This document shows, one piece after another, positions 24,181 to 35,128 of a stretch of DNA of 64,000 nucleotides. The notes under the pieces are model-generated. The model saw nothing but the letters and a program-made list of their open reading frames with translations, was not told the origin of the DNA and made no database searches. The translations under genes were made by a program, and so were the position numbers. Source of the DNA: Endozoicomonas sp. 4G (GTDB taxonomy: Bacteria > Pseudomonadota > Gammaproteobacteria > Pseudomonadales > Endozoicomonadaceae); the NCBI RefSeq assembly GCF_023822025.1, contig NZ_CP082909.1, positions 5,190,001 through 5,254,000 on the forward strand, in the 5' to 3' direction. Numbering within the stretch: the stretch's first letter is position 1; each line of letters starts with the position of its first letter.

Positions 24181-25286
24181 GCCTTCAGCTTACAGAAAGC
24201 CTTCAGCCTGTAGAAAGCCCTCAGCCTGTAGAAAGCCCTCAGCCTGTAGAAAGCCCTCAGCCTGTAGAAAGCCCTCAGCCTGTAGAAAGCCCTCAGCCTG
24301 TAGAAAGCCTTCAGCCTATTTTGAAAGTGCGGGATGTAAAGGTTCACTTCCCGATTCACAAAGCCAAAAACTGGCCCTGGGAGAAGTCCCCGGTGCTGAA
24401 AGCCGTGGATGGCGTCAGTTTCGATCTTTTTGAAGGAGAAACCCTTGGCGTCGTCGGTGAATCCGGCTGCGGCAAATCCACCCTGGCCCGTTCCATCATT
24501 GGTCTGGTCAAGGCCACCGATGGCGAGATCTTCTGGCAGGACGACAACGTCGCCGGGCTGCCGGAAAAAGCTATGAGAGAGATCCGCAAAGATATCCAGA
24601 TGATCTTTCAGGATCCGCTGGCATCACTGAACCCGAGAATGACAATAGGCGATATTATTGCCGAGCCGCTTCGCAACTATTACCCGGAGTTGTCGAAGAA
24701 TGAGGTGCTCTCCCAGGTTCGCGACATGATGACCAAAGTGGGCCTGCTGCCTAACGTGATTAACCGTTATCCCCATGAATTTTCGGGGGGGCAGTGTCAG
24801 CGTATCGGTATTGCCCGGGCATTGATTCTCAAGCCCAAGCTGGTGATCTGTGATGAGCCGGTAAGTGCGCTGGACGTATCCATCCAGGCTCAGGTGGTTA
24901 ACCTGCTGAAAGAACTTCAGAAACAAATGGGTCTGTCCCTGATCTTTATTGCCCACGACCTGAGCGTGGTGAAGCATATCAGCGACCGGGTGCTGGTGAT
25001 GTATCTGGGCAATGAAGTGGAAACCGCCAAAGCTGAACCTATGTATGATGACCCCCGTCATCCTTACACCAAAGCGTTGTTGTCAGCGGTTCCTATTCCT
25101 GATCCGGAAATGGAGAAAAAGAAGGAGATTGAATTGCTGGAAGGCGACCTGCCTTCGCCCATCAGCCCACCCAGCGGCTGTGTGTTCAGAACCCGCTGCC
25201 CGATAGCAGAAGCCAGTTGTGCCCAGCATCGGCCAAGGTTGATGGACGTTGGCAACCAGCATTTTGCGGCCTGTCCCAAGGCTTGA
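24177..25286 (+). CDS. oppF: Oligopeptide ABC transporter ATP-binding protein OppF with N-terminal repeats
   Basis: OppF is the second ATPase of the importer. The 369-residue protein shows Walker A (GESGCGKSTLARS), signature (FSGGQCQRIGIARAL), Walker B (LVICDEPVSALD) and the Cys-rich C-terminal region (GCVFRTRCPIAEASC). Unlike usual OppF proteins it starts with about 45 residues made of a six-residue repeat (SPQPVE and variants) before the domain begins at LKVRDVKVHFPI. The ATG has a GGGAGG site and overlaps the oppD stop. The operon ends with a hairpin terminator. The repeat probably does not affect ATPase function, but may vary between strains. Confidence 0.96.
   Translation: MSLQLTESLQPVESPQPVESPQPVESPQPVESPQPVESPQPVESLQPILKVRDVKVHFPIHKAKNWPWEKSPVLKAVDGVSFDLFEGETLGVVGESGCGKSTLARSIIGLVKATDGEIFWQDDNVAGLPEKAMREIRKDIQMIFQDPLASLNPRMTIGDIIAEPLRNYYPELSKNEVLSQVRDMMTKVGLLPNVINRYPHEFSGGQCQRIGIARALILKPKLVICDEPVSALDVSIQAQVVNLLKELQKQMGLSLIFIAHDLSVVKHISDRVLVMYLGNEVETAKAEPMYDDPRHPYTKALLSAVPIPDPEMEKKKEIELLEGDLPSPISPPSGCVFRTRCPIAEASCAQHRPRLMDVGNQHFAACPKA
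24183..24317 (+). repeat. 18-bp tandem repeat array in oppF
   Basis: Seven full units of 18 bp plus a half unit run from 24183. The five central units (24219-24308) are identical (CCTCAGCCTGTAGAAAGC); the first two and last differ slightly. Each unit codes six residues, so loss or gain of a unit would keep the frame. Confidence 0.97.
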
Positions 25287-25293
25287 TGACCAG

Positions 25294-25323
25294 CTCACCT
25301 GTTTACCAGCAGGTGAGTTTCTT
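25294..25323 (+). terminator. Terminator of the opp operon
   Basis: CTCACCTG (25294-25301) pairs perfectly with CAGGTGAG (25310-25317), followed by TTTCTT. It lies 7 bases after the oppF stop. Confidence 0.82.
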
Positions 25324-25487
25324 CCTGTTCAGTTAACTTTCTGGCAACCAATTCTCAGTCATAACTTGCTCAAAACTCTAGGGACAGGTTTCAGGTGAAC
25401 ATGCTCTCTGCTGAAATAGTACGTATGTATAGTGAACATTTTTAAAAAATACCTGCTATCTTTACTCCAGACCTTCAGGAGGCATAT

Positions 25488-25724
25488 ATGAGCAAAACCA
25501 AAACCACAGACCCCATCGATCAAGAACTATTGGAACAAGCGCATGAGTTGAATATCAATATTTCGTCCGCAGAGGAACAGCGCGTAAAGACTGAAGTCAG
25601 AAGCTTGGAAGAGGAGCGTTTGAAAAAACTTTACAAGGAAGCAATAAAAGAAATTGAACAAGTTGTTCAAGAAGATGGCTTGTTCAGTGAAGGTATAAGG
25701 ACGTTTTCCGACCTGCGCCCCTGA
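25488..25724 (+). CDS. CcdA-like antitoxin, orphan
   Basis: The 78-residue protein resembles type II antitoxins of the CcdA family: a polar N-terminus with LLEQAHELNINISSAEEQ, a helical charged middle (LEEERLKKLYKEAIKEIEQ) and a C-terminal toxin-binding tail (EQVVQEDGLFSEGIRTF). The ATG has a strong AGGAGG site. No ccdB-like gene follows; instead the 3' end overlaps an opposite-strand ATPase gene by 41 bases. It is likely an orphan antitoxin left after loss of its toxin. Confidence 0.72.
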   Translation: MSKTKTTDPIDQELLEQAHELNINISSAEEQRVKTEVRSLEEERLKKLYKEAIKEIEQVVQEDGLFSEGIRTFSDLRP

Positions 25725-26985
25725 GAGAGGTCGGACAAAACAAACAACTGACCGGCACAGCAATTAGCTTATCCGAAAAGGGCAGTACCCTGTCTCCGTT
25801 ATAAACAATAACACCCCGTTGAATACACCCTGCTTTTATCAGCATTTCCTGAGCCGCAAACATTTCCTTTTTAACCGTCAGGCCTGCTTTCACTTCAATA
25901 CCTGTCGCTCGTCCGTTATATCCGGATAAAATAAAATCCACTTCATATTTGCTTTTGTCACGGTAATGGAACAGTTGGCAATCCTCATCACTGACAGCGA
26001 TGGCTTTCAGTAATTCTGAGCAAACCCAGGTTTCCATCATTGATCCCATCAGATTTCTATCCGCTTTAAGCGAATCTTCATTGATGCCTCTCAGGGCACA
26101 CAGCAGTCCAGTGTCCACAAAATGGATTTTGGCCTGCTTGATACTTCGTTTCAGCTCATTGCGATGCCAGCCGGGAATTCGTTTTACCAGATAAAGATTC
26201 TCCAATGCCGAAACATACTTTTGCACCGATTTAATATCCATCTGCACCGCTTTTCCAAGATTGGCGTAGTTCAGGGCATCGGATGAAATAGCCGCTAACA
26301 ATCTCAGCAGCTGATTCATTTCATCCAGTTTTTGCAGTTGGAATACTTCTTTGATATCCCGACGAACAAGGGCATCGGTGTAGGAACGGTGCCAGCGAAC
26401 CCTTCGTTCAGGTGAGCGTTGCTGAACTTCCGGATAACCGCCGCGGACAATCGCCGAGATGGCATTATCGTATTCAAAGGACATTGAGGGCTTGGGAACA
26501 AAATCTGGAGACAGGAGTTGTTTAATAACATCGTTTTGATCAGCACTGAATAAAACCTGATGCAGCTCAGGTTGGCTGAACGGGTAGAGAGTCACGAACT
26601 CAGCTCGCCCCGCCAGAGAATCTGCCAGTGTCGGCAGCGTCATCAGATCGGCAGAGCCAGTCAGAATAAATGAACCGGGCTGACGATCTTCATCCACTAA
26701 CCATTTGATCGTACGAATCAATTCAGGAGCCCTCTGAACTTCATCAATAATGACCGGGCGTGATTGCTGGCGCAGCAAGCCAACAGGATCATCACGGGCA
26801 ATGGAGAGAATGTTTTCGTCATCCAGAGTGAGATAACTCCCCTTACCCTTTAGTTCGGGCAGTGCCAGAAGATGCTGGCTCAGAGTCGTCTTTCCCGACT
26901 GTCTTGGGCCGGTTATCACTACTACGGGGGTATCGGTCAGACATTCCTGAAGATACCGTTCAATAGCTCTGGCGATGTAGGGCAT
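25684..26985 (-). CDS. AAA family ATPase with DUF4143 domain
   Basis: The 433-residue protein has an AAA_14 ATPase domain with Walker A (GPRQSGKTTLSQHLL), Walker B (RPVIIDEVQRAPEL) and a sensor-like SFILTGSADLM, followed by a DUF4143 domain with a nuclease-like core (YRDKSKYEVDFILSGYNGRATGIEVKAG). Such proteins are common in bacteria; their role is not established. I use ATG 26985; a TTG at 26997 is also possible. Three 22-bp repeats lie directly upstream and may contain its promoter. The 3' end runs 41 bases into the antitoxin gene on the other strand. Confidence 0.9.
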   Translation of the reverse strand: MPYIARAIERYLQECLTDTPVVVITGPRQSGKTTLSQHLLALPELKGKGSYLTLDDENILSIARDDPVGLLRQQSRPVIIDEVQRAPELIRTIKWLVDEDRQPGSFILTGSADLMTLPTLADSLAGRAEFVTLYPFSQPELHQVLFSADQNDVIKQLLSPDFVPKPSMSFEYDNAISAIVRGGYPEVQQRSPERRVRWHRSYTDALVRRDIKEVFQLQKLDEMNQLLRLLAAISSDALNYANLGKAVQMDIKSVQKYVSALENLYLVKRIPGWHRNELKRSIKQAKIHFVDTGLLCALRGINEDSLKADRNLMGSMMETWVCSELLKAIAVSDEDCQLFHYRDKSKYEVDFILSGYNGRATGIEVKAGLTVKKEMFAAQEMLIKAGCIQRGVIVYNGDRVLPFSDKLIAVPVSCLFCPTSLRGAGRKTSLYLH

Positions 26986-27000
26986 GTTTTTGACCAAATT

Positions 27001-27073
27001 GGATTTTAGATACGACTATTATGGATTTTTAGTATGACTATTATGGATTTTAGATGCGACTATTATGGATTTC
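27001..27073. repeat. 22-bp tandem repeat upstream of the AAA/DUF4143 gene
   Basis: Three AT-rich units begin at 27001, 27023 and 27045, each starting GGATTTT and ending GACTATTAT, followed by a short partial unit. They lie 15 bases before the ATG of the minus-strand ATPase gene, so they overlap its promoter region. Confidence 0.92.
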
Positions 27074-27101
27074 AATCACTCAGTCGTACTGCGTATCGGC
27101 T

Positions 27102-27138
27102 GAGCAGGGCCGTAAGAACACGGCTCCCCGACCTGCTC
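27102..27138. repeat. Nested inverted repeat between ATPase gene and speE
   Basis: GAGCAGG (27102-27108) pairs with CCTGCTC (27132-27138), and inside it GCCGT (27109-27113) pairs with ACGGC (27120-27124). The structure lies in a 396-base gap between divergent genes. It may be a terminator for upstream transcription or a leader element of the spe operon; no T-run is seen. Confidence 0.5.
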
Positions 27139-27381
27139 CTTCCGAAGGATAATGATTAATTCTGCCTCAGGGGTTGTCATCTGGGCATTTCAAGGGTTTA
27201 ATTCGCGCATTCTAACAACCCTGAGCTTGATCAAGGGTCGAGTCCCCCGCCAGAGTGAAGCACCTCCATAATGGTTTCGATTCACTGCTGGTCCTGAATT
27301 TCCAGACTCTCTACTGCTACCCCAACAACTGGCTGGTTGGACCTTCCCGTTATTAAGATCGGTTTTATAAGGAAAGGCATC

Positions 27382-28260
27382 ATGCTGAAAGACAACACAT
27401 ACCTTGAGACCCTCTATGATGGCTACGGCCAGAGTTTTTCTGTCGATGAGATGCTGTTCGAGCAGAAAACCGAACACCAGCACCTGGTTATTTTCAACAA
27501 CAAACTGTTTGGTCGCATGATGGCGCTGGACGGTGTGATCCAGACCACAGAAAAAGATGAGTTCATCTATCACGAAATGATGACTCACGTGCCTATCCTG
27601 ACCCACGGCAATGCCCGGCGGGTACTGATTATCGGCGGGGGTGACGGGGGTATCCTGCGTGAAGTGCTCAAGCACAAAAGCGTTGAGCACGTCACCATGG
27701 TGGAAATCGATGGCGCGGTGGTCGAGATGTGCAAAAAGTGGCTGCCCAATCACTCCGCCGGTGCCTATGAAGATCCAAGAGCCAACCTGGTGATTGACGA
27801 CGGCATCCACTTTGTCAGTAACCGAGAACAAACCCCCGACGGCAGTTTTGACGTTATCATTTCTGACTGCACAGACCCCATTGGTCCCGGTGAAGTACTG
27901 TTCTCTTCAGACTTCTATGCAGGCTGCCAACGCCTGCTGAAAGAAGATGGCATTTTTGTCGCCCAGAACGGCGTCTGCTTTATGCAGTTGGACGAAGTGG
28001 AAACCACCACCCGCCGTCTGGGTCATTATATGAAAGACTGCTACTTCTACAGCGCCGCTGTGCCCACCTACGTCGGCGGTATCATGACTTTTGCCTGGGG
28101 TGCCAAAAACCCTGAAGCCCGTCACATTTCTCTGGCAACAGTGACTGAACGTTTTGCAACCTGTGGAGTCGAAACACGGTATTACACTCCCGCTATCCAT
28201 AAGGCAGCGTTTGCTCTACCCGGATACGTAGAAAAGGCGATACAGAAGGTCCATGACTAA
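27382..28260 (+). CDS. speE: Spermidine synthase
   Basis: SpeE transfers an aminopropyl group from decarboxylated S-adenosylmethionine to putrescine. The 292-residue protein has the family pattern: N-terminal beta domain ([26 protein letters not shown]), the motif [18 protein letters not shown], the nucleotide loop [17 protein letters not shown] and the catalytic region [19 protein letters not shown] start at ATG 27382, which follows GGAAAGG; 15 codons of open frame precede it. The stop overlaps the speA start by 8 bases, so it leads a coupled polyamine operon. Confidence 0.96.
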   Translation: MLKDNTYLETLYDGYGQSFSVDEMLFEQKTEHQHLVIFNNKLFGRMMALDGVIQTTEKDEFIYHEMMTHVPILTHGNARRVLIIGGGDGGILREVLKHKSVEHVTMVEIDGAVVEMCKKWLPNHSAGAYEDPRANLVIDDGIHFVSNREQTPDGSFDVIISDCTDPIGPGEVLFSSDFYAGCQRLLKEDGIFVAQNGVCFMQLDEVETTTRRLGHYMKDCYFYSAAVPTYVGGIMTFAWGAKNPEARHISLATVTERFATCGVETRYYTPAIHKAAFALPGYVEKAIQKVHD

Positions 28261-30265
28261 CCCAGCAATACCCGGCTTTCCGGAAGTCTCAACTGACAAC
28301 CTTGAGCCCATTGACAACCTTGAGCGCATAGACAGCCTTGAGCCCACAAACAGCGAATGGAGCGTGGAAGCGTCACGCTCCACCTACAATGCCCGCTATT
28401 GGAGCCAGGGATACTTCGATATTAACGACAATGGCGAAGTCGTCTATTTGCCTAAGGGCAGACCGGCGGTCAGTCTCAATAATATTGCGGCTCAACTGGT
28501 TCGCAAAGGTGCGTCACTGCCGATCCTGGTGCGTTTCCCGGAGATTCTTCATGACCGGGTTAACACACTGTGCGACGCCTTTAACCAGGCCATTGGGGAA
28601 TATGGCTATGGCAATGATTATCTGGCGGTTTATCCCATCAAGGTGAATCAGCAGCGGGCCGTGGTCGAAGAGATTCTGGACTGTCAGTCCGCCCGACAGG
28701 ATCGCCAGCTGGGCCTTGAGTGTGGCAGTAAACCTGAGCTGCTGGCGGTACTGGCCATGGCCAAGCGCGCCAGCTCTGTCATTGTTTGCAATGGCTACAA
28801 AGACAGGGAATATATTCGTCTGGCGCTGATCGGTGAAAAGCTCGGGCATCAGGTCTACATCGTCCTGGAAAAAATCACTGAGCTGGAAATGGTGCTGAAG
28901 GAGGCCAGGGAACTGGGTGTCTCCCCAAGACTGGGCCTTCGTGTTCGCCTTGCGTCCCAGGGCCAGGGCAAATGGCAGGCCAGCGGTGGCGAAAAGTCCA
29001 AGTTTGGCCTGTCTGCCAGTCAGGTACTGAATGTCATCAAGCGGCTCAAAGACAATGGCAATATGGACTCCTTGCAGCTGCTGCATTTCCATCTGGGTTC
29101 CCAGATGTCGAATATTCGTGATATCCGCAAGGGTATCAGCGAGTGCGCAAGGGTTTATACCGAACTGTGTCGTCTGGGTGCACCGATCCATTGTCTGGAT
29201 GTGGGTGGCGGTCTGGCTGTGGACTATGAAGGTACCCGAAGCCAGAGTTCCTGTTCCATGAACTACAGCCTCCAGGAATATGCGAACAATATCGTTTATA
29301 CCCTGGGGGATCTTTGCGCTGAGCAAAACATTCCGGTACCAAGAATTATCTCCGAGTCGGGTAGAAACCTGACGGCGCACCACGCGGTCCTGATCACTGA
29401 CGTAGTGGGTGTTGAAAGCTACGAGCCGGAAGAACTTTCGGCCCCGGGCAAAGAAGCGCCGCAACTGCTCCATAATATGTGGCGCTCCTGGGAAGACCTG
29501 GTCAAAGGGGTTGAGCAACGGGCACAGGTTGAGCTGTTCCACGATACCCAGAGTGACCTTTCCGAGGTTCATTCCCAGTTCGAAATGGGCCTGCTGGATC
29601 TGGAACAGAGAGCCTGGGCTGAAAGTATTAATTTGAGAATCTGTTATGAGCTGTCCAGACGACTGTCTCATAAAAACCGTTCCCACAGACCGCTGATCGA
29701 TGAACTGAGTGAAAAACTGGCTGACAAGTTCTACGTCAACTTTTCCCTGTTCCAGTCTTTGCCCGATGCCTGGGGCATTGACCAGGTGTTCCCGGTATTG
29801 CCGCTTTCCGGCCTCAACCGACCTCCCCAAAAGCGTGCGGTTATGCTGGATATTACCTGTGATTCCGATGGCACCATTGACCAGTACGTTGATGGCCAGG
29901 GGATTGAAACCACTTTGCCCGTACCTGAGTGGCATCCGGACAAGCCTTATATGATTGGTATTTTCCTGGTCGGTGCCTACCAGGAAATTCTGGGGGACAT
30001 GCACAATTTATTTGGCGACACCGACACAGTATCCATTCGTGTCACGGACCTGGGATTGATTGAGATGTTTGATTTCCAGGCCGGAGACACCGTCGAAGAT
30101 GTTCTTAATTACGTGAACCTGAAACCAGAAAGCTTCCTGCATACCTATCAGAAACTGGTGGCAGAGTACCTGCCAGAATCAAACCGGGCTCAGGTGCTGG
30201 CAGAACTGGAAGCAGGCCTTAAAGGCTACACCTACCTTGAACACCTTGGAGGAAATGAGCTGTGA
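28253..30265 (+). CDS. speA: Biosynthetic arginine decarboxylase
   Basis: SpeA converts arginine to agmatine with pyridoxal phosphate. The 670-residue protein matches the SpeA type: the cofactor Lys lies in [19 protein letters not shown], followed by [25 protein letters not shown] and the C-terminal [18 protein letters not shown]. The N-terminus carries an 18-bp triplicated segment ([18 protein letters not shown]) before the conserved start at [14 protein letters not shown]. It overlaps speE by 8 bases and speD by 4 bases. Confidence 0.96.
   Translation: MTNPAIPGFPEVSTDNLEPIDNLERIDSLEPTNSEWSVEASRSTYNARYWSQGYFDINDNGEVVYLPKGRPAVSLNNIAAQLVRKGASLPILVRFPEILHDRVNTLCDAFNQAIGEYGYGNDYLAVYPIKVNQQRAVVEEILDCQSARQDRQLGLECGSKPELLAVLAMAKRASSVIVCNGYKDREYIRLALIGEKLGHQVYIVLEKITELEMVLKEARELGVSPRLGLRVRLASQGQGKWQASGGEKSKFGLSASQVLNVIKRLKDNGNMDSLQLLHFHLGSQMSNIRDIRKGISECARVYTELCRLGAPIHCLDVGGGLAVDYEGTRSQSSCSMNYSLQEYANNIVYTLGDLCAEQNIPVPRIISESGRNLTAHHAVLITDVVGVESYEPEELSAPGKEAPQLLHNMWRSWEDLVKGVEQRAQVELFHDTQSDLSEVHSQFEMGLLDLEQRAWAESINLRICYELSRRLSHKNRSHRPLIDELSEKLADKFYVNFSLFQSLPDAWGIDQVFPVLPLSGLNRPPQKRAVMLDITCDSDGTIDQYVDGQGIETTLPVPEWHPDKPYMIGIFLVGAYQEILGDMHNLFGDTDTVSIRVTDLGLIEMFDFQAGDTVEDVLNYVNLKPESFLHTYQKLVAEYLPESNRAQVLAELEAGLKGYTYLEHLGGNEL
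28295..28348 (+). repeat. 18-bp triplicate in the speA 5' end
   Basis: Three adjacent units begin GACAACCTTGAGCCCATT (28295), GACAACCTTGAGCGCATA (28313) and GACAGCCTTGAGCCCACA (28331). Each encodes six residues and keeps the reading frame. Confidence 0.9.
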
Positions 30266-31203
30266 TGTTCTTCGAAGGCTCTGAAAAAAAAGTAGAAGTC
30301 ATTACAGCAGCTGAAGCAGGCTCGCTGCGTGAGCTGGGCAAAGACTTCTGGTCTGCTGTTGTCGCCAAGGCTCAGGCGGAAATTCTGACGACCCTGAGCA
30401 ATGACTATTGCGACGCCTACCTGCTATCTGAATCCAGTCTCTTTGTCTGGAAAGACCGTTTCCTGATGCTGACCTGTGGCACCACCACCCTGGCCGATGC
30501 CTTCCTGTACTTTCTGGAGCACATCGCCGACAGGCATATTCTGTTTGCCAGCTTCCAGCGCAAGAATGAGTACCTGTCACATCTGCAGAAAACTTCTTTT
30601 GAGCAGGACATTCATCGGATTCAGTCGGAACTGGAGGGCAGCGCATTCCGCGTTGGCAGTCTGGACAGTCATCACAACTATATTTTCCATCTGAATCGTC
30701 CTTATCAGCCCCAGGACGACGACCAGACCAGCGAATTACTGATGTATCACATCAAGGGAACCGCGGCTCAGTACCTGCGCAGTGAAGGGCAAACCATTGA
30801 AGGCATCCGGAAATTACTCAGACTGGATGAAATCCTGCCGGGTTTTGATCTCAGTGACTGGCTGTTTGAACCTTTTGGTTACTCTCTCAACGCCATCAGG
30901 GGTGATCGTTACGCCACTTTCCATATCACGCCTCAGGAGGAAAGCTCCTATGTCAGCTTTGAAACCAACCTGAATATGGAGGACACCGCCATTCTGGAAA
31001 AGTTGCTGGAAGCCCTGTGCCCGGGCAGCTGGGATCTGATTGGCTTTAATACACCGGCTCCCCTGCGTGAAAATGGCAAGTTCAGTTGTCTGACGGAATG
31101 CCGTCTGCCTCTGAAGTGCGGCTATGATATGAGTTTCAATCATTACCAGCACAAAGATCAGCGCCCGGTAAAGGCCGTTGAATTGACGGGAAAAACATTA
31201 TGA
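30262..31203 (+). CDS. speD: S-adenosylmethionine decarboxylase, eukaryotic type
   Basis: This enzyme makes decarboxylated S-adenosylmethionine, the aminopropyl donor for SpeE. The 313-residue protein is not of the short E. coli type but resembles the eukaryotic proenzyme. FFEGSEK near the N-terminus matches human FFEGTEK with both active-site Glu residues. LLSESSLFV contains the self-cleavage site, with Ser58 as expected pyruvoyl precursor. TCGTTT holds the catalytic Cys72. GYSLNAI and [19 protein letters not shown] match the processing Ser, His and Glu. The GTG start follows GGAGG at 9 bases; ATG 30265 is the alternative. Gene overlaps of 4 bases join it to speA and speB. Confidence 0.93.
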   Translation: MMFFEGSEKKVEVITAAEAGSLRELGKDFWSAVVAKAQAEILTTLSNDYCDAYLLSESSLFVWKDRFLMLTCGTTTLADAFLYFLEHIADRHILFASFQRKNEYLSHLQKTSFEQDIHRIQSELEGSAFRVGSLDSHHNYIFHLNRPYQPQDDDQTSELLMYHIKGTAAQYLRSEGQTIEGIRKLLRLDEILPGFDLSDWLFEPFGYSLNAIRGDRYATFHITPQEESSYVSFETNLNMEDTAILEKLLEALCPGSWDLIGFNTPAPLRENGKFSCLTECRLPLKCGYDMSFNHYQHKDQRPVKAVELTGKTL

Positions 31204-32126
31204 CAACACTGAAAAAAAAGGAAGATCACTCTCTCTACGCCAATGCCTTTGGCTTTTTGCGACGGCCTCTGGATTTCGACCCTGTTCAGTCCGATGCTGA
31301 CCTGATTATTACCGGCATTCCTTTTGATCTGGCAACAACAGGACGCAGTGGTGCCCGTTTTGGTCCTGAGGCTATTCGCAAGGCTTCCGTTAATCTGGCC
31401 TGGGAAGGCAAACGCTGGCCCTGGTTCTTTAACCTGAAAGACCATCTATCCATAGCTGACTGCGGTGACCTGGTGTTTGAATGCGGTAACGCCCAGGATA
31501 TGAGCGATGCCCTGTTCCAACATGCCGACCAGTTATTGTCTGCTGGTAAACGTATGCTGACGTTTGGCGGTGATCACTTTATTACCCTGCCTTTGCTAAG
31601 AGCCCACGCCAAACATCATGGCCCTTTGGCACTGATCCATTTTGATGCTCATACCGATGACTATGATCAGGGTGGCCAGTTCGACCATGGAACCATGTTT
31701 TACCATGCCCAGACTGAAGGGTTGATTGACGCTTCCGTTTCGACCCAGATTGGTATTCGCACCACTTACGACCGGAAGAATACGCTCTTCAATGTTCTTG
31801 ATGCCAATTACGTTAACGGTGCTCCTGTAGCGGAGATCATCGGCAACATACGTGAAAAAGCAGGTGATCGTCGTGTTTATCTGACCTTTGATATCGACTG
31901 TCTGGACCCGGCTTATGCTCCGGGCACCGGCACACCGGTTTGCGGCGGCCTGACCTCTGACCGGGCTTTACAGCTACTGAGAGGTTTGCAGGGACTGGAT
32001 ATTGTCGGTATGGATGTGGTTGAAGTCGCACCGGCTTATGATCACGCCGATATTACCGCACTGGCGGGTGCTACGATTGCGCTGGAGATGCTTTATTTGC
32101 AGGCATCTCAATCAAAAGACAGTTGA
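31200..32126 (+). CDS. speB: Agmatinase
   Basis: SpeB hydrolyses agmatine to putrescine and urea. The 308-residue ureohydrolase has the manganese-binding motifs [18 protein letters not shown] and [18 protein letters not shown], and the start [22 protein letters not shown] typical of agmatinases. It completes the route from arginine to spermidine in this operon. Its ATG overlaps the speD stop (ATGA). It ends 12 bases from a convergent gene with no clear terminator. Confidence 0.95.
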   Translation: MTTLKKKEDHSLYANAFGFLRRPLDFDPVQSDADLIITGIPFDLATTGRSGARFGPEAIRKASVNLAWEGKRWPWFFNLKDHLSIADCGDLVFECGNAQDMSDALFQHADQLLSAGKRMLTFGGDHFITLPLLRAHAKHHGPLALIHFDAHTDDYDQGGQFDHGTMFYHAQTEGLIDASVSTQIGIRTTYDRKNTLFNVLDANYVNGAPVAEIIGNIREKAGDRRVYLTFDIDCLDPAYAPGTGTPVCGGLTSDRALQLLRGLQGLDIVGMDVVEVAPAYDHADITALAGATIALEMLYLQASQSKDS

Positions 32127-32138
32127 CAAACATTCAGC

Positions 32139-32708
32139 TCAGACAAGCTGCTCGCTGGCGGCCTGTCTGGCAGGAAGCTGTCCTATCACTCTGATCACAT
32201 CAAGCCTGTTGGAAGATGAGAGCAGGGCAGGATGTGAGCCTGCTTCCGGAAATATCGGTTCTCCCTTGTTAGCCAACCTGAACGCTTCCAAAACAAGATC
32301 GCTGCAATAACAGATTCGACCACCAATATCGGATTGCGCATGATCTTCCGAAGAGACACCATCATTGTGAGGAATATGTAATTGCTCATCCACGAAGGCC
32401 AAAGCTTTATCCACTAAAGGAAGCCATGGGGACTTGAGACGAGCTACCAGAATGCAAGGTCGTCCCAGTCCATCACAAACAGATTTCCCGATAAATTGAT
32501 TCAGGGTTATTGTCTGAACCTTTGGCATAACCGCTTCAACCAACTCCCCGCTGCTCCTTACCATGGCCACATGATTCAGAGCCATGCCATTGTGACCAGC
32601 AAACAGTCTACTGGTAGCCCACTCCTGCTCTCCCCCCTTGCGGAGTTGAAACAGGAGGTCACCTTTTTGCAGGTCTGGCACAAGTGCGGAGTTTGGTTGC
32701 TGGGTCAT
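32139..32708 (-). CDS. YiiX-like NlpC/P60-fold cysteine peptidase
   Basis: The 189-residue protein resembles the permuted papain-like YiiX/YebB family (peptidase C92). A His lies in NHVAMVRSSGELVEA and the likely nucleophile Cys in CYCSDLVLEAFRLA. The start LQKGDLLFQLRKG is also typical. No signal peptide is visible. The ATG directly follows the aroE stop, so the two are co-transcribed. The substrate, perhaps a lipid or peptide bond, is not known. Confidence 0.8.
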   Translation of the reverse strand: MTQQPNSALVPDLQKGDLLFQLRKGGEQEWATSRLFAGHNGMALNHVAMVRSSGELVEAVMPKVQTITLNQFIGKSVCDGLGRPCILVARLKSPWLPLVDKALAFVDEQLHIPHNDGVSSEDHAQSDIGGRICYCSDLVLEAFRLANKGEPIFPEAGSHPALLSSSNRLDVIRVIGQLPARQAASEQLV

Positions 32709-33545
32709 TTAGCCACCGGAAAGCTCATTTCTCAGCATTTCCAGAACAGGAGTGGTCTCCGGGCGAACCCCTCTCCAGATAGCAAATTGCTCTGCGGCCT
32801 GTTCCACCAGCATACCCAGACCATCAATAACCGTTCCTGCACCCTGATCCAGGGCCCACTGATTGAATACGGTATGAGACGCTGAATACATCATGTCGTA
32901 ACAGCAGGTTGAAGGAGCAATCACGGATGACGGGACAGGGGGCAGGTCGCCGTGCAAACTGGCGGAAGTACCGTTGATAATGATGTCAAAAAAACCTTCC
33001 AGTTCTGAAAAGCCGGAAACTGTTACGAGTTGCTCCGGAAACAGGCCAGCCAGGGTCTCGGCCTTGCTGACCGTTCGATTGGCAATCACCAGCTCCGATG
33101 GCTCCTGGGCAAGGATCGGCTCAAGGACACCTCTTACCGCACCACCAGCCCCGAGAACCAGCACCCGCGCGTCCCTGATTGAAACACCATTGTTGACCGT
33201 CAGATCCTGAACCAGACCCAGCCCATCGGTGTTGTCGCCATTGAGAACACCTTTGTCATCCACCCAGAGGGTATTCACGGCCCCCGCTTTTTCAGCCCTT
33301 GCCGTTCGCACGGCTGATAGCTGCCAGGCCTGCTCTTTAAACGGAACCGTGACACTGAGACCCAGGTAGCCACCATTATCAAAGAAACGTTTTACGGCCT
33401 CCTCAAAGTCATCAACGGGAACCAGCTGGGCGTTGTAACTCAGCCTGTGCCTGACGGACTCGGCAAACATCGCATGAATTTTGGGCGATTTGCTGTGTTC
33501 AATGGGGTTTCCCATCACAGCGTAGTGATCAACAGGTATGGCCAT
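32709..33545 (-). CDS. aroE: Shikimate dehydrogenase
   Basis: AroE reduces 3-dehydroshikimate to shikimate with NADPH in aromatic amino acid synthesis. The 278-residue protein shows the substrate-binding start YAVMGNPIEHSKSPKIHAMFA, the catalytic Lys in LGLSVTVPFKEQAW, the Asp in LNGDNTDGLGL and the nucleotide motif VLGAGGAVRGVLEPI with NRT following. It lies 13 bases behind hemF, as in Pseudomonas-type origin regions. Confidence 0.96.
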   Translation of the reverse strand: MAIPVDHYAVMGNPIEHSKSPKIHAMFAESVRHRLSYNAQLVPVDDFEEAVKRFFDNGGYLGLSVTVPFKEQAWQLSAVRTARAEKAGAVNTLWVDDKGVLNGDNTDGLGLVQDLTVNNGVSIRDARVLVLGAGGAVRGVLEPILAQEPSELVIANRTVSKAETLAGLFPEQLVTVSGFSELEGFFDIIINGTSASLHGDLPPVPSSVIAPSTCCYDMMYSASHTVFNQWALDQGAGTVIDGLGMLVEQAAEQFAIWRGVRPETTPVLEMLRNELSGG

Positions 33546-33558
33546 AATGTTTTCTATC

Positions 33559-35110
<1,552 letters not shown>

Positions 35111-35128
35111 AGCGTTTTATCAACTTGA

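Noticed and set aside
24183..24317. Possible CRISPR array
   Set aside because: The units are directly adjacent with no spacers, lie in frame in oppF, and no cas genes are near.
24156..24359. Minus-strand open frame with a repeated RAFYRL pattern
   Set aside because: It is the antisense reading of the oppF 18-bp repeat; it has no ribosome-binding site and the plus frame is a clear ABC ATPase.
27001..27073. Possible CRISPR array
   Set aside because: The 22-bp units follow one another without spacers.
28514..30004. Long minus-strand open frame of 496 codons
   Set aside because: It is fully antisense to speA, which has clear decarboxylase motifs and operon overlaps.
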